Source of the DNA: Minisyncoccota bacterium
GTDB lineage: Bacteria > Patescibacteriota > Minisyncoccia > Phycocordibacterales > JAQTLZ01
DNA: 17,875 bases
Assembly: GCA_028710915.1 (NCBI GenBank)
Contig: JAQTTF010000012.1
Span: 1 to 17,875 of the forward strand
Direction of reading: 5' to 3'
Part shown: in pieces, positions 6,529 to 13,619 of the stretch
How the letters are laid out: each line of letters begins with the position of its first letter
Position numbering within the stretch: the stretch's first letter is position 1
The notes under the pieces: generated by a model
The model's input: only the letters and a program-made list of their open reading frames with translations
Database searches by the model: none
What the model was told of the DNA's origin: nothing
Translations under genes and position numbers: made by a program

Positions 6529-7479
6529 ATGGCTTCTAAGAGCAGTAGAATATTAGTATCTGGTTCGCTTGCGATCGATCTTATTTTTGATATTCACGGC
6601 AAAATTCAAGACGAAGTTGTAATGCCTTTAAAAAGCCAGCAGAATATGATGTTTGTTGCGAAGCGAAAAATTGAGCGATTTGGAGGAACGGGAGGAAATA
6701 TCGCTTATGGACTCGGACTTCTTGGCGCAAAACCTATTCTAGTTTCTGCTGCTGGAAAAGATTTTGAATCGGGATTTCGAAGACATCTCATCGCTCATGG
6801 TGTTATTCCGCGAGTGTTTATTGATAAGAACGCTTTTACCGCAAACGGCTACATCATGTCTGATGAAAAGGAACAGCAGATGGGTGTTTGGCAGCCAAAC
6901 GCGTATGACTGCATAGACACTGTTTCTCTTTCAGAACTGATTTCTAAGAAAGAACTCAAATCAGTATCGCACGCAATTTTTTCTGCAGGAACCGGAAAGA
7001 GCATGCTTGCGCAAATACAAGAACTTCGAGAAATTCGAGGAAAAGATGTGACGATTATTTTTGATCCTGGACAAGTTCTCTCTGTTTTTTATGATAAAGC
7101 GCTTCTCGAAAAGACTTTAAAGCTTTCTGATATTTTTATTGGAAATGAAGTGGAATTCAAGCAAGCAGAAAGTATTTTGAGATATTCACGCCAAGTAATT
7201 TTTAAACTCGGAGTATCTATTCTTATAGAAACAAAAGGGGCTAAAGGAAGTACTATCTATCACCAAGATAGAAGTCTTGAGAAAATTTCTGCCATAAGAC
7301 CAAAAAAAATTGTAGAAACTACAGGTGCGGGAGATGCATATCGTTCAGGTCTTCTTTTCGGCCTTTCGAGAGGGCTGTCGCTTAAAAAATCCTGCATTCT
7401 TGGGGCAAAAATGGGAGCAAAAAGCATCGAATATTCTGGCGCACAAGAATACTTGTTACCCCAAAATATATTTTTCTAA
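6529..7479 (+). CDS. PfkB-family kinase, probable adenosine kinase
   Basis: Ribokinase-like sugar/nucleoside kinase of 316 residues. FGGTGGNIAYGLGLLG (51-66) is the first PfkB signature and substrate-binding region. ETTGAGDAYRSGLLFG holds the second, with the anion-hole GAGD (266-269) and D269 as catalytic base. IIFDPGQ and SDIFIGNEVEF are typical of the core. The substrate cannot be read from motifs alone. Two points favour adenosine. TANGYIMSDEKEQQMGVWQPNAY matches the lid region of bacterial adenosine kinases, where this position reads like AYI-TD-DDNQI-FHPGA. The gene also starts 2 nt after the SAH hydrolase stop. Phosphorylating adenosine to AMP would pull the reversible hydrolase reaction forward and recover the purine. 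A purine-rich GGGAGGAAGG lies 12-22 nt upstream inside ahcY and could act as a distant SD. Confidence 0.8.
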   Translation: MASKSSRILVSGSLAIDLIFDIHGKIQDEVVMPLKSQQNMMFVAKRKIERFGGTGGNIAYGLGLLGAKPILVSAAGKDFESGFRRHLIAHGVIPRVFIDKNAFTANGYIMSDEKEQQMGVWQPNAYDCIDTVSLSELISKKELKSVSHAIFSAGTGKSMLAQIQELREIRGKDVTIIFDPGQVLSVFYDKALLEKTLKLSDIFIGNEVEFKQAESILRYSRQVIFKLGVSILIETKGAKGSTIYHQDRSLEKISAIRPKKIVETTGAGDAYRSGLLFGLSRGLSLKKSCILGAKMGAKSIEYSGAQEYLLPQNIFF

Positions 7480-7489
7480 GAGTTCTACA

Positions 7490-7518
7490 TTGACGAAGAA
7501 CTTTCTCTGTGGTATATT
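7490..7518 (+). promoter_or_regulatory. Strong promoter of the 101-aa orphan gene
   Basis: TTGACG (7490-7495), a 17-nt spacer and TATATT (7513-7518), with an extended -10 TG at 7510-7511. This is one of the two best sigma70-type promoters in the window. It shares the word ATTGACGAARAA with the promoter at 12044. An inverted repeat AGTTCT (7481-7486) / AGAACT (7497-7502) brackets the -35. Confidence 0.8.
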
Positions 7519-7538
7519 CAAAAAAGAGCAGCACCTTG

Positions 7539-7554
7539 CAAGACTTGGGTCTTG
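7539..7554 (+). promoter_or_regulatory. Leader hairpin before the 101-aa gene
   Basis: CAAGAC (7539-7544) and GTCTTG (7549-7554) form a perfect 6-bp stem with a TTGG loop, followed by TTTCTTTC. It falls inside the roughly 80-nt 5' leader. It may be a weak attenuator or an mRNA-stabilising hairpin. Its role is unknown. Confidence 0.4.
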
Positions 7555-7606
7555 TTTCTTTCGGTGACTTCTCGCTTCGTCTTGATTTTTTGAGGAGATT
7601 TCCGTC

Positions 7607-7912
7607 ATGCCATCCACAATACTCTCTGCGGTGACCATCTTTCGACTGCCACCGTGGTTTGATGTCGGTGCAATATCCGTGCTGACATTCCGTACAGACG
7701 TCAGCAGGGAATTCTACCAAGAGCTCGCACGACTTAGGGGTCTTAAAGTAGACCCGAGCGTGCGTCGCATGATCCTAGATGTTGTGAAAACCGGCATGAT
7801 TACGCCGGAGAAACGAGAGTTCGTTTTTGAAGTCACGGAGGGATTAGATGTCTTCACCTTCGAGCACGAGATTCTGCCCGCTGTTAAGACTCTGGTTCAG
7901 ATTTCCGGCTGA
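7607..7912 (+). CDS. Hypothetical protein, 101 aa, one-gene transcription unit
   Basis: I do not recognise this protein. It is 101 residues, soluble-looking, without Cys, signal peptide or clear membrane helix. The N-terminal third is hydrophobic/aromatic (IFRLPPWFDVGAISVLTF). It is followed by a charged helix-like stretch (SREFYQELARLRGLKV) and an alternating segment (REFVFEVTEGLDVFTFE). The middle and end could form a small alpha/beta domain. Support for it being real comes from its surroundings. A near-consensus promoter lies at 7490-7518, and GAGGAG (7592-7597) is placed 9 nt before ATG 7607, an SD that most genes in the window lack. A good terminator lies at 7928-7966. Codon use looks richer in G/C third positions than the flanking genes (many CGC/CGT, GTC, CTG), which may indicate high expression or a different origin. 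It ends in TGA. Confidence 0.7.
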   Translation: MPSTILSAVTIFRLPPWFDVGAISVLTFRTDVSREFYQELARLRGLKVDPSVRRMILDVVKTGMITPEKREFVFEVTEGLDVFTFEHEILPAVKTLVQISG

Positions 7913-7927
7913 CTTGCGCGTGTCATG

Positions 7928-7966
7928 CCACTAGCTGTAAATCCTTTTTACGCCTAGTGGTTTTTT
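7928..7966 (+). terminator. Intrinsic terminator of the 101-aa gene
   Basis: CCACTAG (7928-7934) pairs with CTAGTGG (7954-7960), and an inner GTAAA/TTTAC (7937-7941 with 7947-7951) extends the stem across one C-C mismatch and one G-U pair. TTTTTT follows at once (7961-7966). It starts 16 nt after the stop codon. Confidence 0.9.
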
Positions 7967-7976
7967 CTTTATACGC

Positions 7977-7982
7977 TATAAT
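7977..7982 (+). promoter_or_regulatory. -10 box immediately before mgtA-like gene
   Basis: TATAAT lies 10 nt before the ATG at 7993. No matching -35 is visible, because that position falls in the preceding terminator stem. A transcript started from here would have a leader of only about 4 nt, so the mRNA may be leaderless. Confidence 0.5.
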
Positions 7983-7992
7983 TTAATACGTT

Positions 7993-10425
7993 ATGGAACA
8001 TTATGGACTCACAAATGCACAGGCTACCAAACTCCTTTTACAATATGGTAGAAATGAAATCGTCGAACGAAAAAAACTTTCAGGTATTGTATCGTTCTTT
8101 CTACTTTTTACAAATCCGCTCATTTTGATACTTCTTGTTGCCTCCGGATTCTCCGCTTTTCTTGGGGATGTCTTAAATGCAAGCATAATCGGAGCACTTA
8201 TTCTTTTAAGCGTTGTGATGGATTTTCTCAATACCTATCGTTCTGAACGAATCGTTGAGAAATTAAAAGCTCAAGTCTTAGTGACGGCGGCCGTAATCCG
8301 CGATGGAAAAGAAAATGAAATCCCCCTTGTCGATATAGTGCCTGGAGATGCTGTGTTTCTTACACCTGGAGACATAGTTCCTGCAGATGGAATTGTTCTT
8401 GAGGCGAAGAACTTTTTTACGAATGAATCCTCTCTTACTGGCGAATCTTTTCCTGTTTCAAAAGAAAAGGATGACTCGATTTTTATGGGGACAAGTGTTA
8501 CGACGGGCGAGGCGACTATTCTCGTCAAGGCCACCGGAAAATCCACTCGGTTCAGCAAGATTGCTGAAGCTCTGACAAAACGAGAGATGCCTACAGAATT
8601 TGATCGAACAATACGGAATTTTAGTTATCTTGTTATGAAGCTTACGGTTGGCTTGGTGATTGCCATTTTTTTTATAAATGTTCTAACAAAAAGTGACATT
8701 CTTGAATCTCTTATGTTTGCTCTCGCTTTGGCGGTAGGACTCACTCCAGAGCTTTTACCTCTTATTATTACTCTCAATCTAAGTAAGGGCGCTCTCAATC
8801 TCTCTCGCCGAGGGATTGTGGTAAAAAAACTTTCAGCAGTTCAGAATTTTGGTGGTATGAACATACTTTGTTCTGATAAAACTGGAACGCTCACTGAAGA
8901 TAAGATAGTTCTCGTAAAGCACATCGACATCCAAGGTAATAATTCCGAACAGGTTTTCCTTTATTCCTACCTCGCGAGTTCTCTTCATAGTTCCATACAT
9001 AATCCGCTTGATACGGCGATTCAAGCATTTAAGAAACTTGAAATTAAAGAGTATAAAAAAATAGACGAGCTGCCTTTTGATTATAAAAGAAAACGGGATA
9101 CGGTAGTGGTAAAAGGCAAAGAAGAAGTAGCCGATATCGTAACGAGAGGTTCTCCTGATGAAATATTATCACTGTGCAAATTCTCAAATGACGGCAAAAC
9201 AAAGCTTACCGCGTCGCTCAAAAAACAAGCATTATCAAAGTATGAATCCTTAAGCCAGGATGGTTTTCGGGTTTTAGGAGTTGCGCTCCGTAAAACTCAT
9301 ATTAAAGCAGAGTATGGAAATTCTGATGAATTTGATATGAGTTTTCTTGGGTTCATCGCTTTTCTTGATCCAGCAAAGACTTCAGTGACGAAAACTCTCC
9401 AAAAACTGGAGAAATTTGGAATCGAAATAAAGATATTAACTGGAGATAATGAGCTTGTGAGCGGAAAAATTGCAAATGACATCAAGTTGCCAGTAAGGGG
9501 CATTATGGTAGGGCCTCAAATTTTACAAATGTCAGATGAAGAATTAATGTCGAAAGCTGGAAGTACAACAATTTTTGCGAGAGTTTCTCCTGATCAGAAA
9601 AGCCGAATCATCGATCTTCTCCAGAAAGCTGGCAATGTTGTCGGATTTATGGGTGATGGTATCAATGATGCTCCTTCACTTAAAGCCGCTGATATCGGTA
9701 TTTCTGTAAATAATGCTGTAGATATTGCAAAAGAATCTGCTGATCTCATTATGCTCAATAAAAATCTGGACGATCTTATTGAGGGAGTAATGGATGGTAG
9801 GAAGACTTTTGTTAATACTATGAAGTATTTAATGATGGAAGTAAGTTCAAACTTCGGGAATATGTTTTCTATGGCGGGCGCATCTGCTCTCTTGCCATTT
9901 TTACCGATGCTTCCAATTCAAATTCTTTTTAATAATCTTCTTTATGAAGCGTCTCAATTCAGCGTCTCGCTCGATAATGTAGATGATGAATCGATTAGAA
10001 GACCAGTCAAGTTTAATATCGGTTTTTTGAAAAAATTTGTGCTTATATTTGGTCCAGTCAGCTCTATTTTCGATTTTCTCACATTTTTTATGCTTTTTGT
10101 GGTTTTTCATTTTACTGGAACTACATTTCAAACTGGCTGGTTTTTGGAATCAATCGCGACCCAGTCACTTGTGATTTTTTTGATTCGAACAAGGAAAATC
10201 CCATTTTTAGAAAGCAGACCGAGTGCGACACTTCTTCTTTCTATGACACTAACGGTAGTTATCGGCTGGGGAATTGTCTATACGCCGATCGCGCCTCTTC
10301 TTAAATTAAATCCGCTTCCTCCCTTTTCTCTCCTTATTATTGTTGTAATTGTTGCTATGTATCTCTTCCTCGTAGAGACGGTGAAGCGGCAATTTTATAG
10401 GCTAGTGAAAGTTGCGATGGTCTAA
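7993..10425 (+). CDS. MgtA-like P-type ATPase, probable Mg2+ importer
   Basis: ATP-driven membrane cation pump of the P3B (MgtA/MgtB) group. The 810-residue protein has an N-terminal cation-ATPase segment and two early membrane helices (about residues 30-80). The actuator domain carries TGES (149-152). LTPELLP (250-256) in helix M4 is the MgtA-type version of the ion-site motif; Ca2+ pumps have PEGL instead. Next come the phosphorylated D295 in SDKTGTLTED, the nucleotide-binding domain, TGDNE and the hinge GDGINDAP (554-561). The C-terminal block has NFGNMFSMAGASALLPFLPMLP and NLLYEASQFSVSLDNVD, strongly diagnostic of MgtA. Several more C-terminal membrane helices follow. The N-terminus is shorter than in the enterobacterial enzymes (about 900 residues). 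No MgtC gene or Mg2+-sensing leader RNA is present. Substrate is inferred from family motifs. Confidence 0.9.
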   Translation: MEHYGLTNAQATKLLLQYGRNEIVERKKLSGIVSFFLLFTNPLILILLVASGFSAFLGDVLNASIIGALILLSVVMDFLNTYRSERIVEKLKAQVLVTAAVIRDGKENEIPLVDIVPGDAVFLTPGDIVPADGIVLEAKNFFTNESSLTGESFPVSKEKDDSIFMGTSVTTGEATILVKATGKSTRFSKIAEALTKREMPTEFDRTIRNFSYLVMKLTVGLVIAIFFINVLTKSDILESLMFALALAVGLTPELLPLIITLNLSKGALNLSRRGIVVKKLSAVQNFGGMNILCSDKTGTLTEDKIVLVKHIDIQGNNSEQVFLYSYLASSLHSSIHNPLDTAIQAFKKLEIKEYKKIDELPFDYKRKRDTVVVKGKEEVADIVTRGSPDEILSLCKFSNDGKTKLTASLKKQALSKYESLSQDGFRVLGVALRKTHIKAEYGNSDEFDMSFLGFIAFLDPAKTSVTKTLQKLEKFGIEIKILTGDNELVSGKIANDIKLPVRGIMVGPQILQMSDEELMSKAGSTTIFARVSPDQKSRIIDLLQKAGNVVGFMGDGINDAPSLKAADIGISVNNAVDIAKESADLIMLNKNLDDLIEGVMDGRKTFVNTMKYLMMEVSSNFGNMFSMAGASALLPFLPMLPIQILFNNLLYEASQFSVSLDNVDDESIRRPVKFNIGFLKKFVLIFGPVSSIFDFLTFFMLFVVFHFTGTTFQTGWFLESIATQSLVIFLIRTRKIPFLESRPSATLLLSMTLTVVIGWGIVYTPIAPLLKLNPLPPFSLLIIVVIVAMYLFLVETVKRQFYRLVKVAMV

Positions 10426-10447
10426 TTTTATATAGATGTAATTTTCG

Positions 10448-10456
10448 TGTTACAAT
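10448..10456 (+). promoter_or_regulatory. Candidate extended -10 promoter of the ABC-2 exporter operon
   Basis: TGTTACAAT gives an extended -10 (TG at 10448-10449, TACAAT at 10451-10456), 15 nt before ATG 10472. No clear -35 is present, as expected for extended -10 promoters. Confidence 0.5.
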
Positions 10457-10471
10457 ACCGTCATTATTTGC

Positions 10472-11278
10472 ATGCACGAAATGATTGAAGTAAAAAATCT
10501 TGTAAAAAAATTTGGAGATTTCACTGCTGTGAAGAATGTAAGTTTTGATGTGAAGAAAGGCGAAATTTTTGCATTTCTTGGGCCCAATGGCGCGGGAAAA
10601 TCTACGACGATAAAAATGCTTACAACGCTTCTTCATCCGACTTCCGGCACAATTCGAGTGAATGGCAATGACCCTGTGGCTCACGCGAACGAAGTTCGCC
10701 ACTCATTCGGCATTGTTTTCCAAGATCCAAGTCTCGATGATGAGCTTACTGCGTGGGAGAATATGGAATTTCACGGAGTGCTTTATGGCGTATCAAAAAA
10801 ACTTCGACGAGAAAGGATTGACGAGCTCCTAGACTTTGTAGACCTGACAGATCGCAAAAATAGCCTTGTAAAACAATTTTCCGGGGGAATGAAACGCCGA
10901 CTTGAGATCGCAAGAGGCCTTATTCATCATCCCAAAATTATTTTTCTTGATGAACCCACGCTTGGTCTCGATCCCCAGACTCGAAATCATATGTGGAGTT
11001 ATTTGCAAGAACTCAATAAATCTGAAGGTGTGACCATTTTTTTCACTACGCATTACATGGAAGAGGCTGCCAAGATAGCGCAGAGAATCGCCATCATCGA
11101 TCATGGCGCTATTGTCGCTTCAGGAACCGCAGAAAGTTTGACTGCGCAAACAAATACAAAATCTCTCGAAGAAGCATTTCTTTCTCTTACTGGTAAAGAG
11201 ATCCGTGATGAGGAAAGCAGTTCAGCGGACGGAATGCGGCAAATGCGCCAAGCATGGAGAGGCGCCCCTAAACGATAA
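10472..11278 (+). CDS. ABC transporter ATP-binding protein, DrrA-like (ABC-2 exporter)
   Basis: Nucleotide-binding subunit that powers the ABC-2 permease encoded 5 nt downstream. The 268-residue protein has all ABC motifs. They are Walker A GPNGAGKST (37-45), Q-loop VFQDPSL, signature FSGGMKRRLEIA (from 136), Walker B IIFLDEPTLGLD (D160, catalytic E161) and the H-loop TTHYMEEA (H194). The sequence belongs to the drug/polysaccharide exporter group typified by DrrA, NodI and CcmA. The C-terminal 60 residues (TAESL onward) are the short accessory tail of this group and end in a basic stretch. Start choice: ATG 10472 gives MHEMIEVKNL; ATG 10481 (MIEVKNL) is equally good and matches the usual family start. 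No SD is present. The exported substrate cannot be told from sequence. Confidence 0.93.
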   Translation: MHEMIEVKNLVKKFGDFTAVKNVSFDVKKGEIFAFLGPNGAGKSTTIKMLTTLLHPTSGTIRVNGNDPVAHANEVRHSFGIVFQDPSLDDELTAWENMEFHGVLYGVSKKLRRERIDELLDFVDLTDRKNSLVKQFSGGMKRRLEIARGLIHHPKIIFLDEPTLGLDPQTRNHMWSYLQELNKSEGVTIFFTTHYMEEAAKIAQRIAIIDHGAIVASGTAESLTAQTNTKSLEEAFLSLTGKEIRDEESSSADGMRQMRQAWRGAPKR

Positions 11279-11283
11279 AATAT

Positions 11284-12036
11284 ATGTTATCAACCATTTA
11301 CATTCTTTGGCTTCGACAAATTAAACGATATTTGCGTTCGCGTTCGCGCATTATCGGCTCTCTTGGCCAGCCGCTTCTCTTCCTTCTGGCGCTTGGATAT
11401 GGTCTCGGTCCAGTTTTTCAGAAAGCGGGGCAGGGGAATTACATTAACTTTCTTGTTCCCGGCATCGTTGGTATGGGGATTATTTTCACTGCGATTTTTT
11501 CAGGAATCGAAGTTATTTGGGACAGGCAATTTGGATTTCTCAAAGAAACACTTGTTGCGCCTGTTTCTCGTTATAACATCATGATTGGACGAACACTTGG
11601 CGGCGCAACTGTTGCAGTAATGCAGGGTGTCGTTGTCTTTCTCATCTCGCTTTTTACGGGATTCAGGCCTGTATCTTGGATTCTCACGATCCCAGTTCTT
11701 CTCATAATGTTTCTGGTGGCAATTCTTTTCACTGCGCTCGGCACTGCTATTGCTTCTCGCCTTGAGGATATGCAGGGCTTTCAGCTTATTATGAACTTTC
11801 TGGTTATGCCGCTTTTCTTTCTCTCTGGTGCTCTTTTTCCGCTAGCTGAATCTTCGGGAAATTTACTTGGTATGATCGCGCGTTTTGATCCGCTTGCGTA
11901 TGGAATTGATGCGATGCGGGGGCTTCTCGTTGGCGGCTATCATTTTGGATTGGGAACAGACATTTTTACGCTCTCAATTATTACTGCTGTCATTCTTGTC
12001 ATCGGAGGTTATCTTTTTTCTAAAATAGAAATATGA
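11284..12036 (+). CDS. ABC-2 type permease, DrrB-like
   Basis: Membrane subunit of the exporter whose ATPase is encoded just upstream. The 250-residue protein has a cytosolic basic N-terminus (RQIKRYLRSRSR) followed by six hydrophobic segments (roughly residues 25-43, 55-76, 105-128, 135-158, 167-188, 226-246). This is the standard ABC-2 membrane layout. NFLVMPLFFLSGALFPL and the LDPLAY-like RFDPLAYGIDAMRG loop after helix 5 are the conserved ABC-2 signatures. The 5-nt gap to the ATPase gene indicates co-transcription and probable translational coupling. One ATPase and one permease fit a homodimeric exporter of two of each. The substrate is unknown; small hydrophobic compounds, lipids or glycans are all possible for this family. 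Confidence 0.92.
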   Translation: MLSTIYILWLRQIKRYLRSRSRIIGSLGQPLLFLLALGYGLGPVFQKAGQGNYINFLVPGIVGMGIIFTAIFSGIEVIWDRQFGFLKETLVAPVSRYNIMIGRTLGGATVAVMQGVVVFLISLFTGFRPVSWILTIPVLLIMFLVAILFTALGTAIASRLEDMQGFQLIMNFLVMPLFFLSGALFPLAESSGNLLGMIARFDPLAYGIDAMRGLLVGGYHFGLGTDIFTLSIITAVILVIGGYLFSKIEI

Positions 12037-12043
12037 GTTTTGT

Positions 12044-12072
12044 ATTGACGAAAAATTATAGTTGAGTACTCT
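12044..12072 (+). promoter_or_regulatory. Promoter of the redoxin-like orphan gene
   Basis: TTGACG (12045-12050), a 16-nt spacer and TACTCT (12067-12072). The -35 lies in ATTGACGAAAAA (12044-12055), nearly identical to ATTGACGAAGAA of the promoter at 7489. It lies only 8 nt after the permease stop codon, so the unit separates cleanly from the ABC operon. Confidence 0.65.
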
Positions 12073-12113
12073 TAAGTAAGATTCCTTTCATCGGATTTCT
12101 CGGGGGAAAGCTC

Positions 12114-12626
12114 ATGAAGAGCAGCGGCTTTTGTGTCGATGACCTTCTCGGCAAAAAGATTCCTGAAGGTAGTGATTTCAGGGTCTGGGGAGGACGTCTC
12201 AAGGGTTACAGTCTTGGTTCTTTTCTTGGCGACCGAAATTTTCGTCGCCAGGTGCTCGTCTTTGCTCATAGTGTGAATCCTCAATACGACCTTGCTTCGC
12301 GAGTCTTTATCGAGCGGGCTTCAGAGCTTGCTTCCGTAAAGACAAGCGTTGCTATGGTTTCAACGAGGATCAGGCATCCCCTTAAAAATGGGTCGGACGG
12401 CGAAGATTTTATCTTTCCCGTTTTCGATGATCCAGGAAGGGTGCTTGGCGGCGTTCTTGGAATTCCTTCGTCTCCCTCGGGGAACTGGGATTTGTATGAG
12501 CCTGTATGGCTCGTGCTTCATAACGGCGTCATCGAAAAAGTTTTCGGCCCGGTCGATGTTCCGGGGAAATGGTTTGACCGGCTTATGGAGCACATCCGGA
12601 GCATAGGCGCTCCTGCACTTAAATAG
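12114..12626 (+). CDS. Redoxin-like protein lacking the peroxidatic cysteine, 170 aa
   Basis: No exact family is recognised, but the order of segments follows the AhpC/TSA (peroxiredoxin) fold. There is an opening LLGKKIPEGSDFRVW, then YSLGSFLGDRNFRRQVLVFAHS in place of the usual strand leading to the active-site loop. Then come a long helix (SRVFIERASELAS), strand VAMVST, FIFPVFDDPGRVLGGVLGI (compare FPLLSDPDGEVAKAYGV) and a final strand pair PVWLVLHNGVIEKVFGP. Where peroxiredoxins have T-P-x-C, this reads HSVNPQYD. The only Cys in the protein is C7, so peroxidase chemistry is unlikely. It may bind a partner or ligand, or be a structural derivative. Unit architecture is its own promoter at 12044, purine-rich GGGGGAAAG (12102-12110) just before ATG 12114, and a terminator at 12642. 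Codon use is more G/C-rich than in neighbouring genes. The fold call is an inference from pattern. Confidence 0.65.
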   Translation: MKSSGFCVDDLLGKKIPEGSDFRVWGGRLKGYSLGSFLGDRNFRRQVLVFAHSVNPQYDLASRVFIERASELASVKTSVAMVSTRIRHPLKNGSDGEDFIFPVFDDPGRVLGGVLGIPSSPSGNWDLYEPVWLVLHNGVIEKVFGPVDVPGKWFDRLMEHIRSIGAPALK

Positions 12627-12641
12627 TTTTCTGTCTCGTAC

Positions 12642-12670
12642 GTGGCGTCTTTGGCGCCACTTTTGTTTTG
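12642..12670 (+). terminator. Intrinsic terminator of the redoxin-like gene
   Basis: GTGGCG (12642-12647) and CGCCAC (12655-12660) form a 6-bp GC-rich stem with a 7-nt loop, followed by TTTTGTTTTG. It starts 15 nt after the stop codon. Confidence 0.8.
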
Positions 12671-12702
12671 GGAGGATCTAAAATCTATGCTATAAATATA
12701 GC
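12668..12702 (+). promoter_or_regulatory. Promoter of the eamA-riboflavin kinase operon
   Basis: TTGGGA (12668-12673), a 17-nt spacer and TATAAA (12691-12696) give a reasonable promoter whose start point would fall 1-3 nt before the ATG at 12705. The -10 is centred in an inverted repeat, GCTATA (12689-12694) and TATAGC (12697-12702). No SD is present, so the message is probably leaderless. Confidence 0.6.
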
Positions 12703-12704
12703 TT

Positions 12705-13619
12705 ATGGACAAATCATCTGAGACGTTAAAAGGAAGCCTCCTTGTTGTTTGTGCGGCTCTCCTCTGGGCATTCGATGGAATTATTCGCAGAAGTCTTTTC
12801 ACCCTTCCTCCAATCACGATTATTTTTTATGAGCACCTTTTCGGAGCGATTATCATCTTGCCATTTGTATGGAAAAGTCTTGCTACGGAAAGGCTCGTAA
12901 TTAAAGATTGGCTTCTCATTATTCTTATTTCACTTTTAAGCGGTCTTTTTGGCACTCTCTGGTTTACTACTGCGCTTTTAAAATCAGGATTCATCTCGTT
13001 CGGTGTTGTCTTTTTACTGCAAAAACTTCAGCCGATTTTTGCAATTTCCTCTGCGCGGATTTTTCTCAAAGAGAAACTCACAAAGAAATACATTATCTGG
13101 GCGGTTCTTGCTCTGGCTTCAGCTTATTTCGTCACCTTTCCAAGTGGTAAAGTGAATTTTGTCGCAGGAAGCGGGACAGTCATTGCTGCGCTCTATGCAC
13201 TCGGCGCAGCGTTTGCATGGGGTTCATCCACTACTTTTTCGAAAATGGCGCTTCTTAAAAAACCTCATACGTATATCACAGCAGTCCGTTTTTTTATTAC
13301 GACCGTCTTGGCATTTTGTTTTATGATCGCCATTCACCAAGCACCCTCGCTTTACAGTCCAAGCCTTTCACAATTTGCCCGCTTTGCTCTTATTGCTGTT
13401 TCTACAGGAATGGTTGCGCTTCTTATTTACTACAAGGGTCTGCAAAAGATCCCTGTTCAAGTTTCTACTATTTTGGAATTAACTTTTCCATTTGTGGCGA
13501 TCCTAATCGATGCCGTTTTGTATCACTCATTTCTTTCGGCGAGCCAGTGGATCGCGGCAATTGTGCTTATAGCCAGTATGTATAAAATATCTTCTATCCG
13601 AAATGAGACTTCTGTTTAA
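12705..13619 (+). CDS. EamA/DMT-superfamily transporter, possible riboflavin permease
   Basis: Integral membrane permease of the drug/metabolite transporter superfamily. The 304 residues hold two tandem EamA repeats (about 8-140 and 155-300). Together they have around ten hydrophobic helices in the usual 5+5 layout. Family features include the N-terminal AALLWAFDGIIRR, the end of repeat 1 (FLKEKLTKKYIIWAVLALASAYFV) and the start of repeat 2 (GAAFAWGSSTTFSK). The 3' end overlaps the riboflavin kinase gene by 17 nt, so the two are translated from one message. Some EamA-family members (RibN) import riboflavin. The overlap with a riboflavin kinase makes that substrate attractive here, but no sequence motif proves it. 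Alternatives are amino acids, nucleotide sugars or other metabolites. Confidence 0.9.
   Translation: MDKSSETLKGSLLVVCAALLWAFDGIIRRSLFTLPPITIIFYEHLFGAIIILPFVWKSLATERLVIKDWLLIILISLLSGLFGTLWFTTALLKSGFISFGVVFLLQKLQPIFAISSARIFLKEKLTKKYIIWAVLALASAYFVTFPSGKVNFVAGSGTVIAALYALGAAFAWGSSTTFSKMALLKKPHTYITAVRFFITTVLAFCFMIAIHQAPSLYSPSLSQFARFALIAVSTGMVALLIYYKGLQKIPVQVSTILELTFPFVAILIDAVLYHSFLSASQWIAAIVLIASMYKISSIRNETSV

Noticed and set aside
7382..7720. Minus-strand frame (112 aa) spanning the kinase end and the orphan gene start
   Set aside because: It crosses a strong + strand promoter and two + strand genes. It is Cys/Arg rich without motif, so probably chance.
7907..7912. Alternative genetic code with TGA read as an amino acid
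   Set aside because: The 101-aa gene ends at TGA right before a good terminator, and the large genes contain no internal TGA, so the standard bacterial code fits.
7928..7960. Integron attC-like site after the 101-aa gene
   Set aside because: The hairpin is followed directly by T6 and lacks the paired core sites of attC; a terminator explains it fully.
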